Translations under genes and position numbers: made by a program
Shown here: one piece after another, positions 44,610 to 54,053 of the stretch
Layout: the number at the start of each line of letters is the position of its first letter
Position numbering within the stretch: the first letter of the stretch is position 1
Notes under the pieces: model-generated
The model's input: the letters and a program-made list of their open reading frames with translations, nothing else
Database searches by the model: none
Told to the model about the DNA's origin: nothing
Source: Saprospirales bacterium
GTDB lineage: Bacteria > Bacteroidota > Bacteroidia > Chitinophagales > JADIYW01
Assembly: GCA_016711605.1 (NCBI GenBank)
Contig: JADJSS010000004.1
Location: forward strand, 1-64,000
DNA length: 64,000 nt
Direction: 5' to 3'

Positions 44610-44975
44610 AATTATCTTAACCATGATTATTTCGATTAAATGATTTTCTTGATTTACTAAACATAGATAACACAAATTAATTTTCAACTAAAGGTTTTAA
44701 GGTGAAAATAAGAATAAAAAAAATCATGTCATAATAAGTCATCTAAATGAAAAAAGAAACAAAGAATTAATAATTGTTCATTAGCAACATCAGTAAGTTA
44801 TAATCGTCTTTAGATTCTTTTGTTGTCCGATTTTTCGGACACCCTAAGGGGACAATACGGTTTCTCCTCCTTTTAATCGCTGTTTCAGTTTGTTCCAATA
44901 TGCAAGTTTGTTATCAGTCAATGATAAAAAATCATATCAATCATAAAAATCAACTAAATCAGCGGTTCAGACAAT
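44610..44975. repeat. Noncoding intergenic element, degenerate inverted flanks
   Basis: The ~467-bp spacer between plsC and the decayed T9SS gene holds no ORF. Its left part repeats gattaaatgattttcttgat words and its right part repeats aatcatatcaatcataaaaa words, an approximate inversion of the left. In the middle is a small hairpin, GTCCGA/TCGGAC (44825-44840), next to ccctaaggggacaa. The right edge (aatcagcggttcagac) is a sequence common as a dispersed repeat in Bacteroidota. It may be a relic of a mobile element. Confidence 0.45.
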
Positions 44976-44979
44976 TAAA

Positions 44980-45012
44980 AAAGTTCGGAACTCTAAAAGA
45001 ATTCCGAACTTT
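44980..45012 (-). terminator. Terminator beyond the decayed T9SS gene
   Basis: The 11-bp stem AAAGTTCGGAA/TTCCGAACTTT has an 11-base loop and lies about 50 bp after the stop of the left-reading gene, with an A-rich left flank (U-rich in its transcript). Confidence 0.75.
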
Positions 45013-45060
45013 CACTACAAACTATTAAACTTAAATTTATTTATCTACGTTTTATTGCGA

Positions 45061-48051
45061 TTATTCTTTCACAATCTTTCCAGCAGCAACTAATTCACCA
45101 TCATGTTCAATTCTGTATAAATAAATCGCAGCAGGCAAATCAGCAGCAAATAATTCTACTTTATTGGTTACGGTTTGCGTTTGTATCAATGCGCCATTTA
45201 AATTGTATAACTTAAACTGATACGTTGTATTTTGTTTATTATCTGATTTAATTTCTATCGTGCATTTGTCATTAAATGGATTTGGATAAGCATTGGTTGC
45301 CGCTTTTATTTTATTTTCTATTACAGAAGAAATTATTCTGAAATAAGAATCAGTAACAGTGTGCAGTGTAGTATTTGTTTTTACTGGATGATTCGCATCG
45401 AAATAAATATCTGCATGATTATAGATTTTATCATTCGCTTTATTTAGTGTGTCTTGCGCAATTGAATAGGTAAAGAATCCATGTGACAAAGGTTCGTTAT
45501 GAAAAGAATCAACCAGATTGATATTTCGGAAAATTACTTTTAAAACAGCATTACCTTCACCATAAATTTCATACGAATATGGATGAGAAGCCGCGCCCAT
45601 TTGTAGCTTGCTCACATCTAATTTATTGGAAATCGTATCTAAAATATAAATATCATACGCAGTATCAGTGCCTGTGTTTTGGAAACGTATTTTATAATTG
45701 ATGTCGGTTTTTTTTGCAATATAATGTTGGTTATCGAAACCAGTTGGCGTGCCTTCTTTATCATTCGGATCAAAAGAGTTTCTGTTTTGTGTGCAGTTAA
45801 TAGCAATAAAATCTGCGCCATCATTATTTGGAAACTGCGTAACAAAACCAGGATTTAAACCACCACAATTTTCCACCACAGCTGTTGGATTGCTTGGATA
45901 TGGAAAGTAATCTACCTGTTCTGCATACAAGCGTTGTGTTGTTCCGTTGGCAGGTCGTTTTATAAGAATTTCTTGTCCAGCATTCAATTGAAAATTAATT
46001 GGCATAATGCGCAACACATTGTCTTCAATAACAATATATCCTTTTTATTTGCGACATATTGCCTGAACCGATATTGCGAATACGAAACAACACCGAATCG
46101 CCTAAGCATCTGCCATCAACAGATACGTTAGCTCTGTCCCAGCGCGGATCTATTGGTGTGCAAACAGAATCAGGATAGATATGTGCTTCTACACATTGCG
46201 TAGTGCCTAAAACTGCACTGCAATTTAAAGTGGTGTTGACGGTAAACAGACCGCAACTGTCTTCTTTTATAGTGCCAACTTGAAACGTGTATTTATTGCC
46301 AATGTTTGTATAAGGTACAGAAGCAGAATTAACAGCTAGCAACGAGTCAAAATCAACTACAACCGTTGCGCCAATTGCATCTGCCGTGCCTGTGTTGCAG
46401 TGATTAACAACATATGTATTTGACATACATGGTCTTAATCTACTGTTATCAATCGAAACTGATAAATTTGGACAAGCAATTAAACGTTTTAAATAAAAAT
46501 TCTGATTGACCGTGTCTGTTGTCCCATTTATACTAAATGTTTGCGTAGTTGGACAAGCTTGCCATAAATTATTAGGTTCAAGTACTTTAGAAGTAAAACT
46601 TCCAGAATCGACATACATTTCAAATTTGCCGTTGTTATCTGTATAATCGTAATATTTGTATGGTATTGGTACATTTGTTTTTGTTACTTCAATTGTTCTA
46701 CCTTTAAATGGACTGTCTGTGTTTGCATCAAAACTGCAGTTAGCGTTGCGATCTTTATATACATTACCACTATAAACACCATATTTTTCTGAAAGCGGAA
46801 GAATGCACATAAAAATACCTGAATCTTTTAGATTAATTAGACCTAACTGCAAATAAGTTGTATCAAAATTTTCATCAATCCAAGTTGTACCATAACCCAT
46901 TTTTTTTGAAACCTGCCTTTATAATAAACAGAAAAACTATCAGGCAGCGGATTGATAGACTGTAAATTTGCAATGCTTCCTGTATGACTTAAATTTAAAT
47001 TATAGAAAACTGGCTTATAGCTTAAAAATGAAAATTGTTCATAAGCTAAATTTATATATCCTTTATTGTAAAGTGGATATGCAATACTCATAATAGTATA
47101 AGTATTGCTATTTGAGTGAATTCTTTAGCTAATTTATTTGCTGTGTTTAATTCTAAAATTTCAAAAGGTTCAGTTGTCCTTATTACTGATATAGTCATTC
47201 TATTATTTATTATTTTAAAATCACCAATGAAACTGATGTAATTTCCTACTGAATTATATTCAAATAAATATTATCCTTAAATCTGAATGAATCCAACTGA
47301 ATTAAATTTCCATTTTTGCTGATTTTCAATAGACCTAACATAAAAGGTTCGTTTTGAACTGTATCCAAAAATTGTAATGAATCATACATGGAAACTCCAA
47401 TATAAATAAAGCTATCAATCATATTTATTGAATAATTTTACTAAAATATCACTATATGCATTACCTGTATAATATAATCCATGTAAAAAGGCAGTATCAC
47501 TCAAATAATTTTTTGACCAAATCAAGTTTAAATCTTTATCATATTTTTCTAATTTCAACTGTGCTACCACTACCATTTCTTAATGTAGTGTCAGATAAAA
47601 TCCAAAAGTTTTTGTATAATATGGAAAATAACCAGTAAACGTATTGTTTTCATTATCGTATATTTTGATATTTGGATATGGTAAAATACTATTAGCTCCA
47701 AAATACAAATGCATTTCAGAAACAGGTGAATAATTATTTAGGTAGTAATTAGCATAATTACATAATCCATAAGGCAATTTTTTCCTTTTGATTAAATTGC
47801 CTTGCAAATCGTATTTTGCAATGTATATTTTTGTTGAATCTGAAAAGGGGCTTTTTATGTGCTTCGATTGTGAAAATATTGTTACTTGTAATTCTTGCCT
47901 GTAAAAGTTCATTATTTAAATAATATTTATTTACAACAGAATCTCCTGAATCCATCCTGTCCTTCAATAAAATTACATTTTGTGCTTTGTTATTTTGGCA
48001 AAAACAAAAAACAAAAAATAATAAAATGCCTGTTCTAAGTGCGTTCTTCAT
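45061..48051 (-). pseudogene. Decayed large exported protein with type-A T9SS sorting domain
   Basis: Read right to left, the pieces join into one ~1000-residue product. They are a signal peptide (MKNALRTGILLFFVFC, start 48051), a repeat-like beta-rich N-terminal region, a cysteine-rich middle (N-V-Y-K-D-R-N-A-N-C-S-F-D-A-N-T-D), and a C-terminal domain with Y-P-N-P-F-N-D and A-A-I-Y-L-Y-R-I-E, the type-A sorting domain. At least six frame changes are needed. The clear ones are at an A5 run (47852-47856), about 47590, about 47425, about 47285, about 46900 and at 46047. Neighbouring genes are clean, so true decay is likely. A T9SS-secreted surface protein is the probable original. Confidence 0.65.
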
Positions 48052-48171
48052 ATCAATAAATTTAGCTGTTTTTTTATAATATCTACGTTTGCAATTCAAA
48101 GATGCGTGCTTTTATTTATATTATCTGCTACAAATTTTGGCTGTTATCGAGTTTTTTTGTAAATAATTTTT

Positions 48172-48253
48172 TGCCTCAACCTGTCAAGCTACGCTTGACC
48201 ACCTTCTCCATTTGGAGAAGGTGGTCTCGCCAAAGGCGAGATCGGATGAGGCA
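48172..48253. repeat. Cloverleaf-folding dispersed repeat
   Basis: The outer stem TGCCTCA (48172-48178)/TGAGGCA (48247-48253) encloses three perfect hairpins. They are GTCAAGC-tac-GCTTGAC (48183-48199), CCACCTTCTCC-attt-GGAGAAGGTGG (48199-48224) and TCTCGCC-aaa-GGCGAGA (48225-48241). The CCTTCTCC/GGAGAAGG hairpin is a well-known Bacteroidota dispersed repeat motif. The rest of the 350-bp spacer (48052-48401) shows no gene. Confidence 0.75.
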
Positions 48254-48401
48254 ATCATAATAAATAATACATTCTAACTAGAACCAATCTTCGGTAAACT
48301 CAGTTTAACATGAATGCGAAGTTTAATTACTAATCACAAATAACTATTTACTTATAACTAACTTATCGATATATTTTGTAAATTTAGCCATAAAATAAAT
48401 C

Positions 48402-49805
48402 ATGTATCAAAGCAAATTCATTGATATATTCGAGAAATTAACCAAAGCCGAACGCCATCAGTTTCGAAAATGGACGCAGTCGCCATTTGCCAATCCACGT
48501 GAAGATGTAGCAAAATTGGTAGAGTTTGTATTATCCAAACGTAGTATTACAGCTGCAACCGTAAATCGCAAACAGGCATTTGCGTTTGTGTTTCCTTATA
48601 AAAAATTCGACGAGCAATTACTGCGCTACACCATGAGTTATGCAACCGATTGTCTCGAAGCATTTTTGGCATATTATAATTGGAAAGAAGATGCGATGCA
48701 ACCTGCCATTGTATTAACGCAAACATACAATCAACGCAACTTAAATTCGTTGGCTGTTAAACAATTAACTATCACACAAAATAGATTGCAACAATCTGTT
48801 TTTAAAGATAGTCAACACTATGCACAAACATTTTCATTAGAAGTGGTGCGCTATAATTTAATGAGTAAAAACAAGCGTTACGAAGATTTTAATTTACAAA
48901 AGATTTCCGATTCCATGCATCAATATGCAATCGTTGAAATATTGCGATATGCTTGTGTAGCGCAGTCTTTTAAGCAGGTTTCAGGCAAAGCGACCGATTT
49001 TTTATTGTTAGAATCGATTTTGCAATTAATTGAAAACGGACATTATAAGGATGAAGCAGCTATTCAAATTTATTACTTGTTGTATCGATTAACAACACAG
49101 CCAAACGATAATGATTTCGATAAATTATACGATGCTGTTTTTAAATATGAAAGTTGTTTTAAGGAAAACGAATTGAAAGATATTTTCTTGCTGACGATTA
49201 ATTATTGCATCAAACAACTCAACACAGGCAAGCAATTGTATGCGCAGCGTGCGTTCACTTTGTATTTGCATGCACTTGATAAAAAATATTTATTGGAAAA
49301 TGGCGAATTGAGCCGATTTACTTTTAAAAATATTGCTTATATCGGTATCAAACGACTACAAGATTTTAATCGATCTTCGCAATTTATTGACAAGTATAAT
49401 ATTTATGTAAATGAAGCTTTCAGAGAAAATTCGATACAGTTTACAAAAGCAACTTTATATTATGCGCAAAAGCAATACTCAAAAGCAATGCGTATCTTGC
49501 AAACAGTAGAATTTACGGATGTTTTGTGGAATATTGATGCAAAAATTCTAATCATAAAAATGCTGTTTGAACTAAAAGAATTCGATTCCATTTTACCACA
49601 AATCAAGAGTTTAAAAATGTATGTATATCGCCAAAATGATATCGGTTATTTCAAAACCATTCATCAAAAAACGATTGTTTATGTTGGATTATTGTATAAA
49701 AATATATTTGCTACCAAAACACAAAAAAGTAAGTTTAAAATAGCAATTGAATCTGAAAAAGATTTGGTAGAAAAAGAATGGCTGTTAGAAATACTAAACA
49801 TTTAA
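48402..49805 (+). CDS. Conserved Bacteroidota protein of unknown function, helical repeat
   Basis: This 467-residue soluble, almost entirely alpha-helical protein has no signal peptide. The beginning (I-F-E-K-L-T-K-A-E-R-H-Q-F-R-K-W-x-Q-S-P-F-A-N) is striking and recurs in several Bacteroidota proteins of this size. The rest looks like helical TPR-like repeats with aromatic and leucine-rich helices. I do not recognise a catalytic motif. It is monocistronic as far as can be seen, between the repeat spacer and the thr operon. A scaffold or regulatory function is possible, but nothing in the sequence proves it. Confidence 0.65.
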   Translation: MYQSKFIDIFEKLTKAERHQFRKWTQSPFANPREDVAKLVEFVLSKRSITAATVNRKQAFAFVFPYKKFDEQLLRYTMSYATDCLEAFLAYYNWKEDAMQPAIVLTQTYNQRNLNSLAVKQLTITQNRLQQSVFKDSQHYAQTFSLEVVRYNLMSKNKRYEDFNLQKISDSMHQYAIVEILRYACVAQSFKQVSGKATDFLLLESILQLIENGHYKDEAAIQIYYLLYRLTTQPNDNDFDKLYDAVFKYESCFKENELKDIFLLTINYCIKQLNTGKQLYAQRAFTLYLHALDKKYLLENGELSRFTFKNIAYIGIKRLQDFNRSSQFIDKYNIYVNEAFRENSIQFTKATLYYAQKQYSKAMRILQTVEFTDVLWNIDAKILIIKMLFELKEFDSILPQIKSLKMYVYRQNDIGYFKTIHQKTIVYVGLLYKNIFATKTQKSKFKIAIESEKDLVEKEWLLEILNI

Positions 49806-49859
49806 TATCTACTTAACGTCAATAAAATGCTATAATTCAAGATTATATAGTCATTTTCT

Positions 49860-49867
49860 TATTTTTG
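49860..49867 (+). promoter_or_regulatory. -7 box (TATTTTTG) of the thr leader/operon
   Basis: TATTTTTG is a full TAnnTTTG match. It ends five bases before the ATG of the short ORF at 49873, so transcription should begin at or next to that codon. No clear TTTG lies 18-20 bp upstream. Confidence 0.6.
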
Positions 49868-49872
49868 CTGAA

Positions 49873-49929
49873 ATGCTCTTAGTTGTGGTTCGTGTCTCAC
49901 GTACTGTTGCAAAGCAAGAGTATAAGTAG
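49873..49929 (+). CDS. Putative 18-residue thr operon leader peptide
   Basis: An ATG immediately after the -7 box opens an 18-codon frame, MLLVVVRVSRTVAKQEYK, closed by TAG at 49927, 34 bp before thrA. Its place between promoter and a threonine-pathway operon is that of an attenuator leader, although it is rich in valine (five of the first 12 residues) rather than threonine. The mRNA would have no 5' leader. The remaining 34 bp (aaataaatcatacatcgtaa...) show no strong hairpin. Conservation has not been tested here; it rests on position, codon order and promoter. Confidence 0.5.
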   Translation: MLLVVVRVSRTVAKQEYK

Positions 49930-49963
49930 AAATAAATCATACATCGTAAATCATTATTCATAA

Positions 49964-52429
49964 ATGAAAGTTTTAAAATTTGGCGGCTCGTCTGTAGGTT
50001 CAATCGAAAATATTCACCGTATTATCGGTATTGTAAGAAGTGAAATCGAACAAGGAAATGAAGTCGTATTAGTGTGTTCGGCTTTTTCTAAAGTGACCGA
50101 TCAGCTCATCAACGCAGGTAAATTAGCAGAAAAAAAAGATAACGTAACTTATTTAGAAATCTTTGAAAGTTTTAAAGAACGCCATCGCGCAGCCATCGAA
50201 GCACTCGTTACCAAAAAAGAAATTTTTGATGTAATGATGGAAGAGTTTGACGAAAGCATGATTCGCGTAGAAGATATTTTAAAAGGCATCAATTTATTAG
50301 GTGAATTATCTGAAAAGACATTAGCGCAACTGGTTTCATTTGGCGAACGTTTTTCATCATTCATTGTAGCAGGCGCTTTGCGCAATGCAGATTTAAATGG
50401 CATCTATGTAAACGCTACCAAACTCGTACGCACCGATTCCAACTTTCTTTCAGCAAAAGTAAATTTTGATAAAACCAACAAGAATATTCTCGATTTTTTC
50501 GAAGCTGTAAATGGCATTGCTTGTATTACAGGTTTTATAGGATTTGATGACTTCAACAATGTTACCACGTTAGGTCGTGGCGGCTCTGATTACACTGCAG
50601 CTATTTTTGGCGCAGCGTTAAAAGCTGATGTTATTGAAATCTGGACAGATGTGGATGGTGTGTTGACAGCAGATCCAAGACGTGTAGAGCAAGCATTTAC
50701 GGTTCCAATGTTGTCGTACAAAGAAGCAATGGAATTGTCGCATTTCGGTGCAAAAGTTATCTATCCACCAACTATTCAACCTGCGTATATCAAGAATATA
50801 CCGTTAGTTATAAAGAATACGTTTAATCCATCGCATCCTGGAACGTATATTTCAAAAGATGTTGGAAAATCGAATAACGTCATCAAAGGAATTTCTTCCA
50901 TTTCTGATATTTCTGTGTTAAGAATGGAAGGCACCGGAATGGTTGGTGTAGTTGGTATTGCGTCGCGTTTGTTTGGTACCTTGTCGCGATCAGCTATCAA
51001 TATTATTTTCCTGACGCAAGGTTCATCAGAACATTCTATTTGTTTTGGTATTGTTCCAGGCGATGTGAAAAAAGCACAAAAAGCAGTAGAAGAAGAGTTT
51101 CGTTTTGAAATTCAAAATCGCCAAATTGCGCCGTTGGTGATTGAAACCAATAATACGATTATTGCTGTGATTGGTGAAAATATGTCGAACGTTCCTGGTG
51201 TTTCTGCTAAAATGTTTAAAGCATTAGGCAACAACGGTATCAACGTAAAAGCTATTGCGCAAGGTTCTTCGGAATTAAATATTACTGCAGTGATTGATCG
51301 TCACAACGAAGCAAAAGCATTGAATGCATTACACGAAATTTTCTTTGAAAATGATGTACATTCTATCAATGTATTTTTGGTTGGACCAACTGGTTTAATT
51401 GGCAAAACGTTGTTGAATCAAATCCAAAATCAGTTTGATTATTTGAAAAAAGAAAAATCAATTCAGATAAATGTTACAGGTATTATCAACTCTAAAAAAA
51501 TGTTGATTGATAGCAATGGAATTGATGTTGCTAACTGGCAAACTATATTAGATGAAAAAGGTGAGGACTCTAATTTGGTTTCGTTCACTAATAAAATGAT
51601 TGACTTAAATTTTGCGAATGCAGTATTTGTGGATTGTTCTGCAAGTAAGCATGTAGTTGAGTTTTATGAGCGCATTTTGAAGAAAAGTGTCAACATCGTT
51701 ACACCAAATAAAATTGCAAATACACTAAGTCAAGACAAGTATATTTTGCTGCGAGAATTAGCAAAAAAATCGAATGCACATTTCATGTACGAAACCAATG
51801 TTGGCGCAGGTTTGCCAATAATTGGAGTGTTGCAATCATTAATGAATTCTGGTGATAAAATATTAAAAATTGAAGCAGTTTTATCAGGAACTTTATCGTT
51901 CATTTTTAATACTTACAAAGGTGATTTGAAATTCTCAGATGTAGTATTAGATGCAAAAGCAAAAGGATTCACTGAACCAGATCCACGCGACGATTTATCA
52001 GGTTTAGATGTGGCACGCAAAGCATTAATTCTTTCTCGTGACAGTGGTGCAAAAATGGAATTAGAAGAAATTCATGTAGAAAATTTAGTACCTGAAAATT
52101 TACGTGAACTCGATGTGAAAACATTTTTAGAACGTTTACCAGAAGTAGATGCACAGTACGAACAATTAAAAAAAGATGCAGAAGCGAACGGAAATGTAAT
52201 GCGTTATATGGCTGTGATTGAAGACGGAAAAGTACAAATCGCATTAAAGCAAGTCGATACTCAACATCCATTTTATAATTTAAGTGGTAGCGATAACATG
52301 ATTGTTTTTACAACAGCGCGATATAAAAACAATCCGTTGGTCATTAAAGGACCTGGTGCTGGCGCAGAAGTAACAGCAGCAGGCGTTTTCGCTGAAATTA
52401 TTACGATAGGAAATTATATGGCTAATTAG
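49964..52429 (+). CDS. thrA: Bifunctional aspartokinase/homoserine dehydrogenase
   Basis: This 821-residue fusion carries the first and third steps of threonine and methionine synthesis. The aspartokinase domain (1-~300) starts K-F-G-G-S-S-V-G-S and has T-L-G-R-G-G-S-D-Y-T-A-A. Two ACT domains (about 310-460; S-R-L-F-G-T-L and G-I-N-V-K-A-I-A-Q-G-S-S-E-L-N-I) bind threonine for feedback inhibition. The homoserine dehydrogenase domain starts at about residue 472 with G-P-T-G-L-I-G-K-T-L and includes V-T-P-N-K-I-A-N and G-F-T-E-P-D-P-R-D-D-L-S-G-L-D-V-A-R-K. It precedes thrB and follows a putative leader peptide. Confidence 0.96.
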   Translation: MKVLKFGGSSVGSIENIHRIIGIVRSEIEQGNEVVLVCSAFSKVTDQLINAGKLAEKKDNVTYLEIFESFKERHRAAIEALVTKKEIFDVMMEEFDESMIRVEDILKGINLLGELSEKTLAQLVSFGERFSSFIVAGALRNADLNGIYVNATKLVRTDSNFLSAKVNFDKTNKNILDFFEAVNGIACITGFIGFDDFNNVTTLGRGGSDYTAAIFGAALKADVIEIWTDVDGVLTADPRRVEQAFTVPMLSYKEAMELSHFGAKVIYPPTIQPAYIKNIPLVIKNTFNPSHPGTYISKDVGKSNNVIKGISSISDISVLRMEGTGMVGVVGIASRLFGTLSRSAINIIFLTQGSSEHSICFGIVPGDVKKAQKAVEEEFRFEIQNRQIAPLVIETNNTIIAVIGENMSNVPGVSAKMFKALGNNGINVKAIAQGSSELNITAVIDRHNEAKALNALHEIFFENDVHSINVFLVGPTGLIGKTLLNQIQNQFDYLKKEKSIQINVTGIINSKKMLIDSNGIDVANWQTILDEKGEDSNLVSFTNKMIDLNFANAVFVDCSASKHVVEFYERILKKSVNIVTPNKIANTLSQDKYILLRELAKKSNAHFMYETNVGAGLPIIGVLQSLMNSGDKILKIEAVLSGTLSFIFNTYKGDLKFSDVVLDAKAKGFTEPDPRDDLSGLDVARKALILSRDSGAKMELEEIHVENLVPENLRELDVKTFLERLPEVDAQYEQLKKDAEANGNVMRYMAVIEDGKVQIALKQVDTQHPFYNLSGSDNMIVFTTARYKNNPLVIKGPGAGAEVTAAGVFAEIITIGNYMAN

Positions 52430-52495
52430 TACATCGTAATTAGTAATGCGTATTACGATATTTATCTAAATACGCACTACGCATTACTCAATACA
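52430..52495. repeat. Hairpin-forming word tract between thrA and thrB
   Basis: The left arm tagtaatgcgtattacgata is nearly complementary to the right arm aatacgcactacgcattact, so this 70-bp spacer can fold into a long imperfect hairpin. It could modulate thrB expression or mark an mRNA processing site. It belongs to the same stylistic class as the tract at 4767-4842. Confidence 0.5.
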
Positions 52496-52502
52496 TAAAG
52501 AA

Positions 52503-53450
52503 ATGAAAATAGGAAACAGAATCAAAGTCTTCGCACCGGCAACCGTAGCTAATGTAGCTTGTGGATTTGATGTATTAGGGTTTGCAATCGACAAACCTGG
52601 TGATGAACTCATCATGGAACTCACATCAGAAAAAGGTGTGGTGATTGTTGATATTGAAGGTGATGGTGGTGTGTTGCCTCGCGATGCGAAAAAGAATTCT
52701 GCTACAGTAGCTATTCAAGATTATTTGAATTATATAAACGCAGATTTTGGCTGTAAAATATGGTTGAAGAAAATGATGCCAAGTGGAAGTGGTTTAGGTA
52801 GTTCGGCAGCTAGTGCTGTAGCTGGTGTGTTTGCAATAAATATGTTATGCAACGAGCAGTTAACGAAAGAAGAAATGTTGCCGTTTTTATTAAACGCAGA
52901 AAAAGCTGCTTGCGATGCAGCGATTGCAGACAACGTAGCAGCGAGTTTATTTGGTGGTTTTATTTTAGTAAGAAGTTACGAGCCATTAGATATTTTACAA
53001 ATTCCGGTTCCAGAAGATTTGTGGTGCGCAGTCATCAATCCGCATGTAATAGTTTTGACAAAAGATGCGCGCGAAATATTACCAAAAGATATTCCATTAG
53101 CACATTCACTTCGTCAATCTGCAAACGTTGGTGGCATCATGGTTGGTTTATTGCGTGGTGATTATGATTTAATTGGTAGAAGTTTAGTCGATTATATTGC
53201 AGAACCGTATAGAAGCAAATTGATTCCTGGTTTTTATGAAATGAAACAAGCAGCAAAAGATGCTGGTGCGCTTGGTGGCAGCATCAGCGGTTCTGGTCCA
53301 AGTGTTTTTGCATTGTGTCATGGAAAAGAAAATGCTTACAAAGCTGGCGATGCCATGAAACAAGTTATGAACTCCATGAATATTGGTGCTGATGTATATG
53401 TAAGTAAAGTCAATAACCAAGGTCCCAAAGTGTTGCCATTTGGTGAGTAG
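52503..53450 (+). CDS. thrB: Homoserine kinase
   Basis: This 315-residue GHMP kinase has the phosphate-binding loop P-S-G-S-G-L-G-S-S-A-A-S (about residues 94-105), the N-terminal V-F-A-P-A-T-V-A-N-V-A-C-G-F-D-V-L-G-F-A block, and a C-terminal G-A-L-G-G-S-I-S-G-S-G-P-S-V-F-A-L motif. It phosphorylates homoserine, the step after ThrA. It follows thrA by 73 bp, separated by a hairpin tract. The expected threonine synthase gene (thrC) is not next; the following gene is on the opposite strand, so thrC must lie elsewhere. Confidence 0.95.
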   Translation: MKIGNRIKVFAPATVANVACGFDVLGFAIDKPGDELIMELTSEKGVVIVDIEGDGGVLPRDAKKNSATVAIQDYLNYINADFGCKIWLKKMMPSGSGLGSSAASAVAGVFAINMLCNEQLTKEEMLPFLLNAEKAACDAAIADNVAASLFGGFILVRSYEPLDILQIPVPEDLWCAVINPHVIVLTKDAREILPKDIPLAHSLRQSANVGGIMVGLLRGDYDLIGRSLVDYIAEPYRSKLIPGFYEMKQAAKDAGALGGSISGSGPSVFALCHGKENAYKAGDAMKQVMNSMNIGADVYVSKVNNQGPKVLPFGE

Positions 53451-53453
53451 GAA

Positions 53454-54044
53454 TTACCAGATTTTCCACCAAGGTTTTTCTTTTTTTATAATTTCTGGTT
53501 TTAAATCTTTTAAAAAATTGTCCATATTTATTTCTCTGTTAGAAAACTGGAAAGCCATTTTCTTAAAGCAATCTGTAATATCAAAATAAATATTTTTTCC
53601 GCTGGCTGTCGTAATGCAGTCATACGATTTGTCTGCATCATTTATTAATGCTTGGCTTTCAAACACTTCTTCTAAATACGTTAAAAAATCTCTTTCATCA
53701 TCAATTCTGGACACTAAATAAGGTTGTTCCAAAGTTCCATTTCCAGTAAGTGATATTCCTTCTAAAATAGTTTGTCCGATTTGTGCTTCCAATTCTGCAC
53801 CTTTTTCATCATTCAGTTTTCTGAATGCAAAACTCTTATACATGTGCGCACGAGGACTCAACAATACATTTATGTTTCCATAAAGTACTACTTCTTTAAA
53901 ATTATTTTGGTGTAATAAATTATTGATGTTTCGGATGTCTTCAGAATACGGTTCATAATCATCATGATTAATTATAAATGTGCGCAATTCTAAAAAAGAT
54001 GCTTTAGTTGGTTTTTGTATAAAATTTATGAATTGTTCTTTCAT
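53454..54044 (-). CDS. Hypothetical protein, DUF4919-like
   Basis: This 196-residue protein has no signal peptide or membrane segment. The internal L-T-G-N-G-T-L-E-Q-P-Y-L-V-S-R-I-D-D-E-R-D-F-L block, followed by C-I-T-T-A-S-G-K-N-I-Y-F-D-I-T-D-C-F, resembles the DUF4919 family of Bacteroidota (a G-D/N-G-x-S/T-x-x-x-A/P-Y-x-V core). The assignment is tentative. Function is unknown. The gene is 3 bp from the end of thrB (convergent) and about 9 bp downstream of the acyl-CoA dehydrogenase gene, with which it may be cotranscribed. Confidence 0.5.
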   Translation of the reverse strand: MKEQFINFIQKPTKASFLELRTFIINHDDYEPYSEDIRNINNLLHQNNFKEVVLYGNINVLLSPRAHMYKSFAFRKLNDEKGAELEAQIGQTILEGISLTGNGTLEQPYLVSRIDDERDFLTYLEEVFESQALINDADKSYDCITTASGKNIYFDITDCFKKMAFQFSNREINMDNFLKDLKPEIIKKEKPWWKIW

Positions 54045-54053
54045 TTTTTTTAA

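Noticed and set aside
44594..45060. Small gene between plsC and the decayed T9SS gene
   Set aside because: No frame over 60 codons with coding-like composition on either strand.
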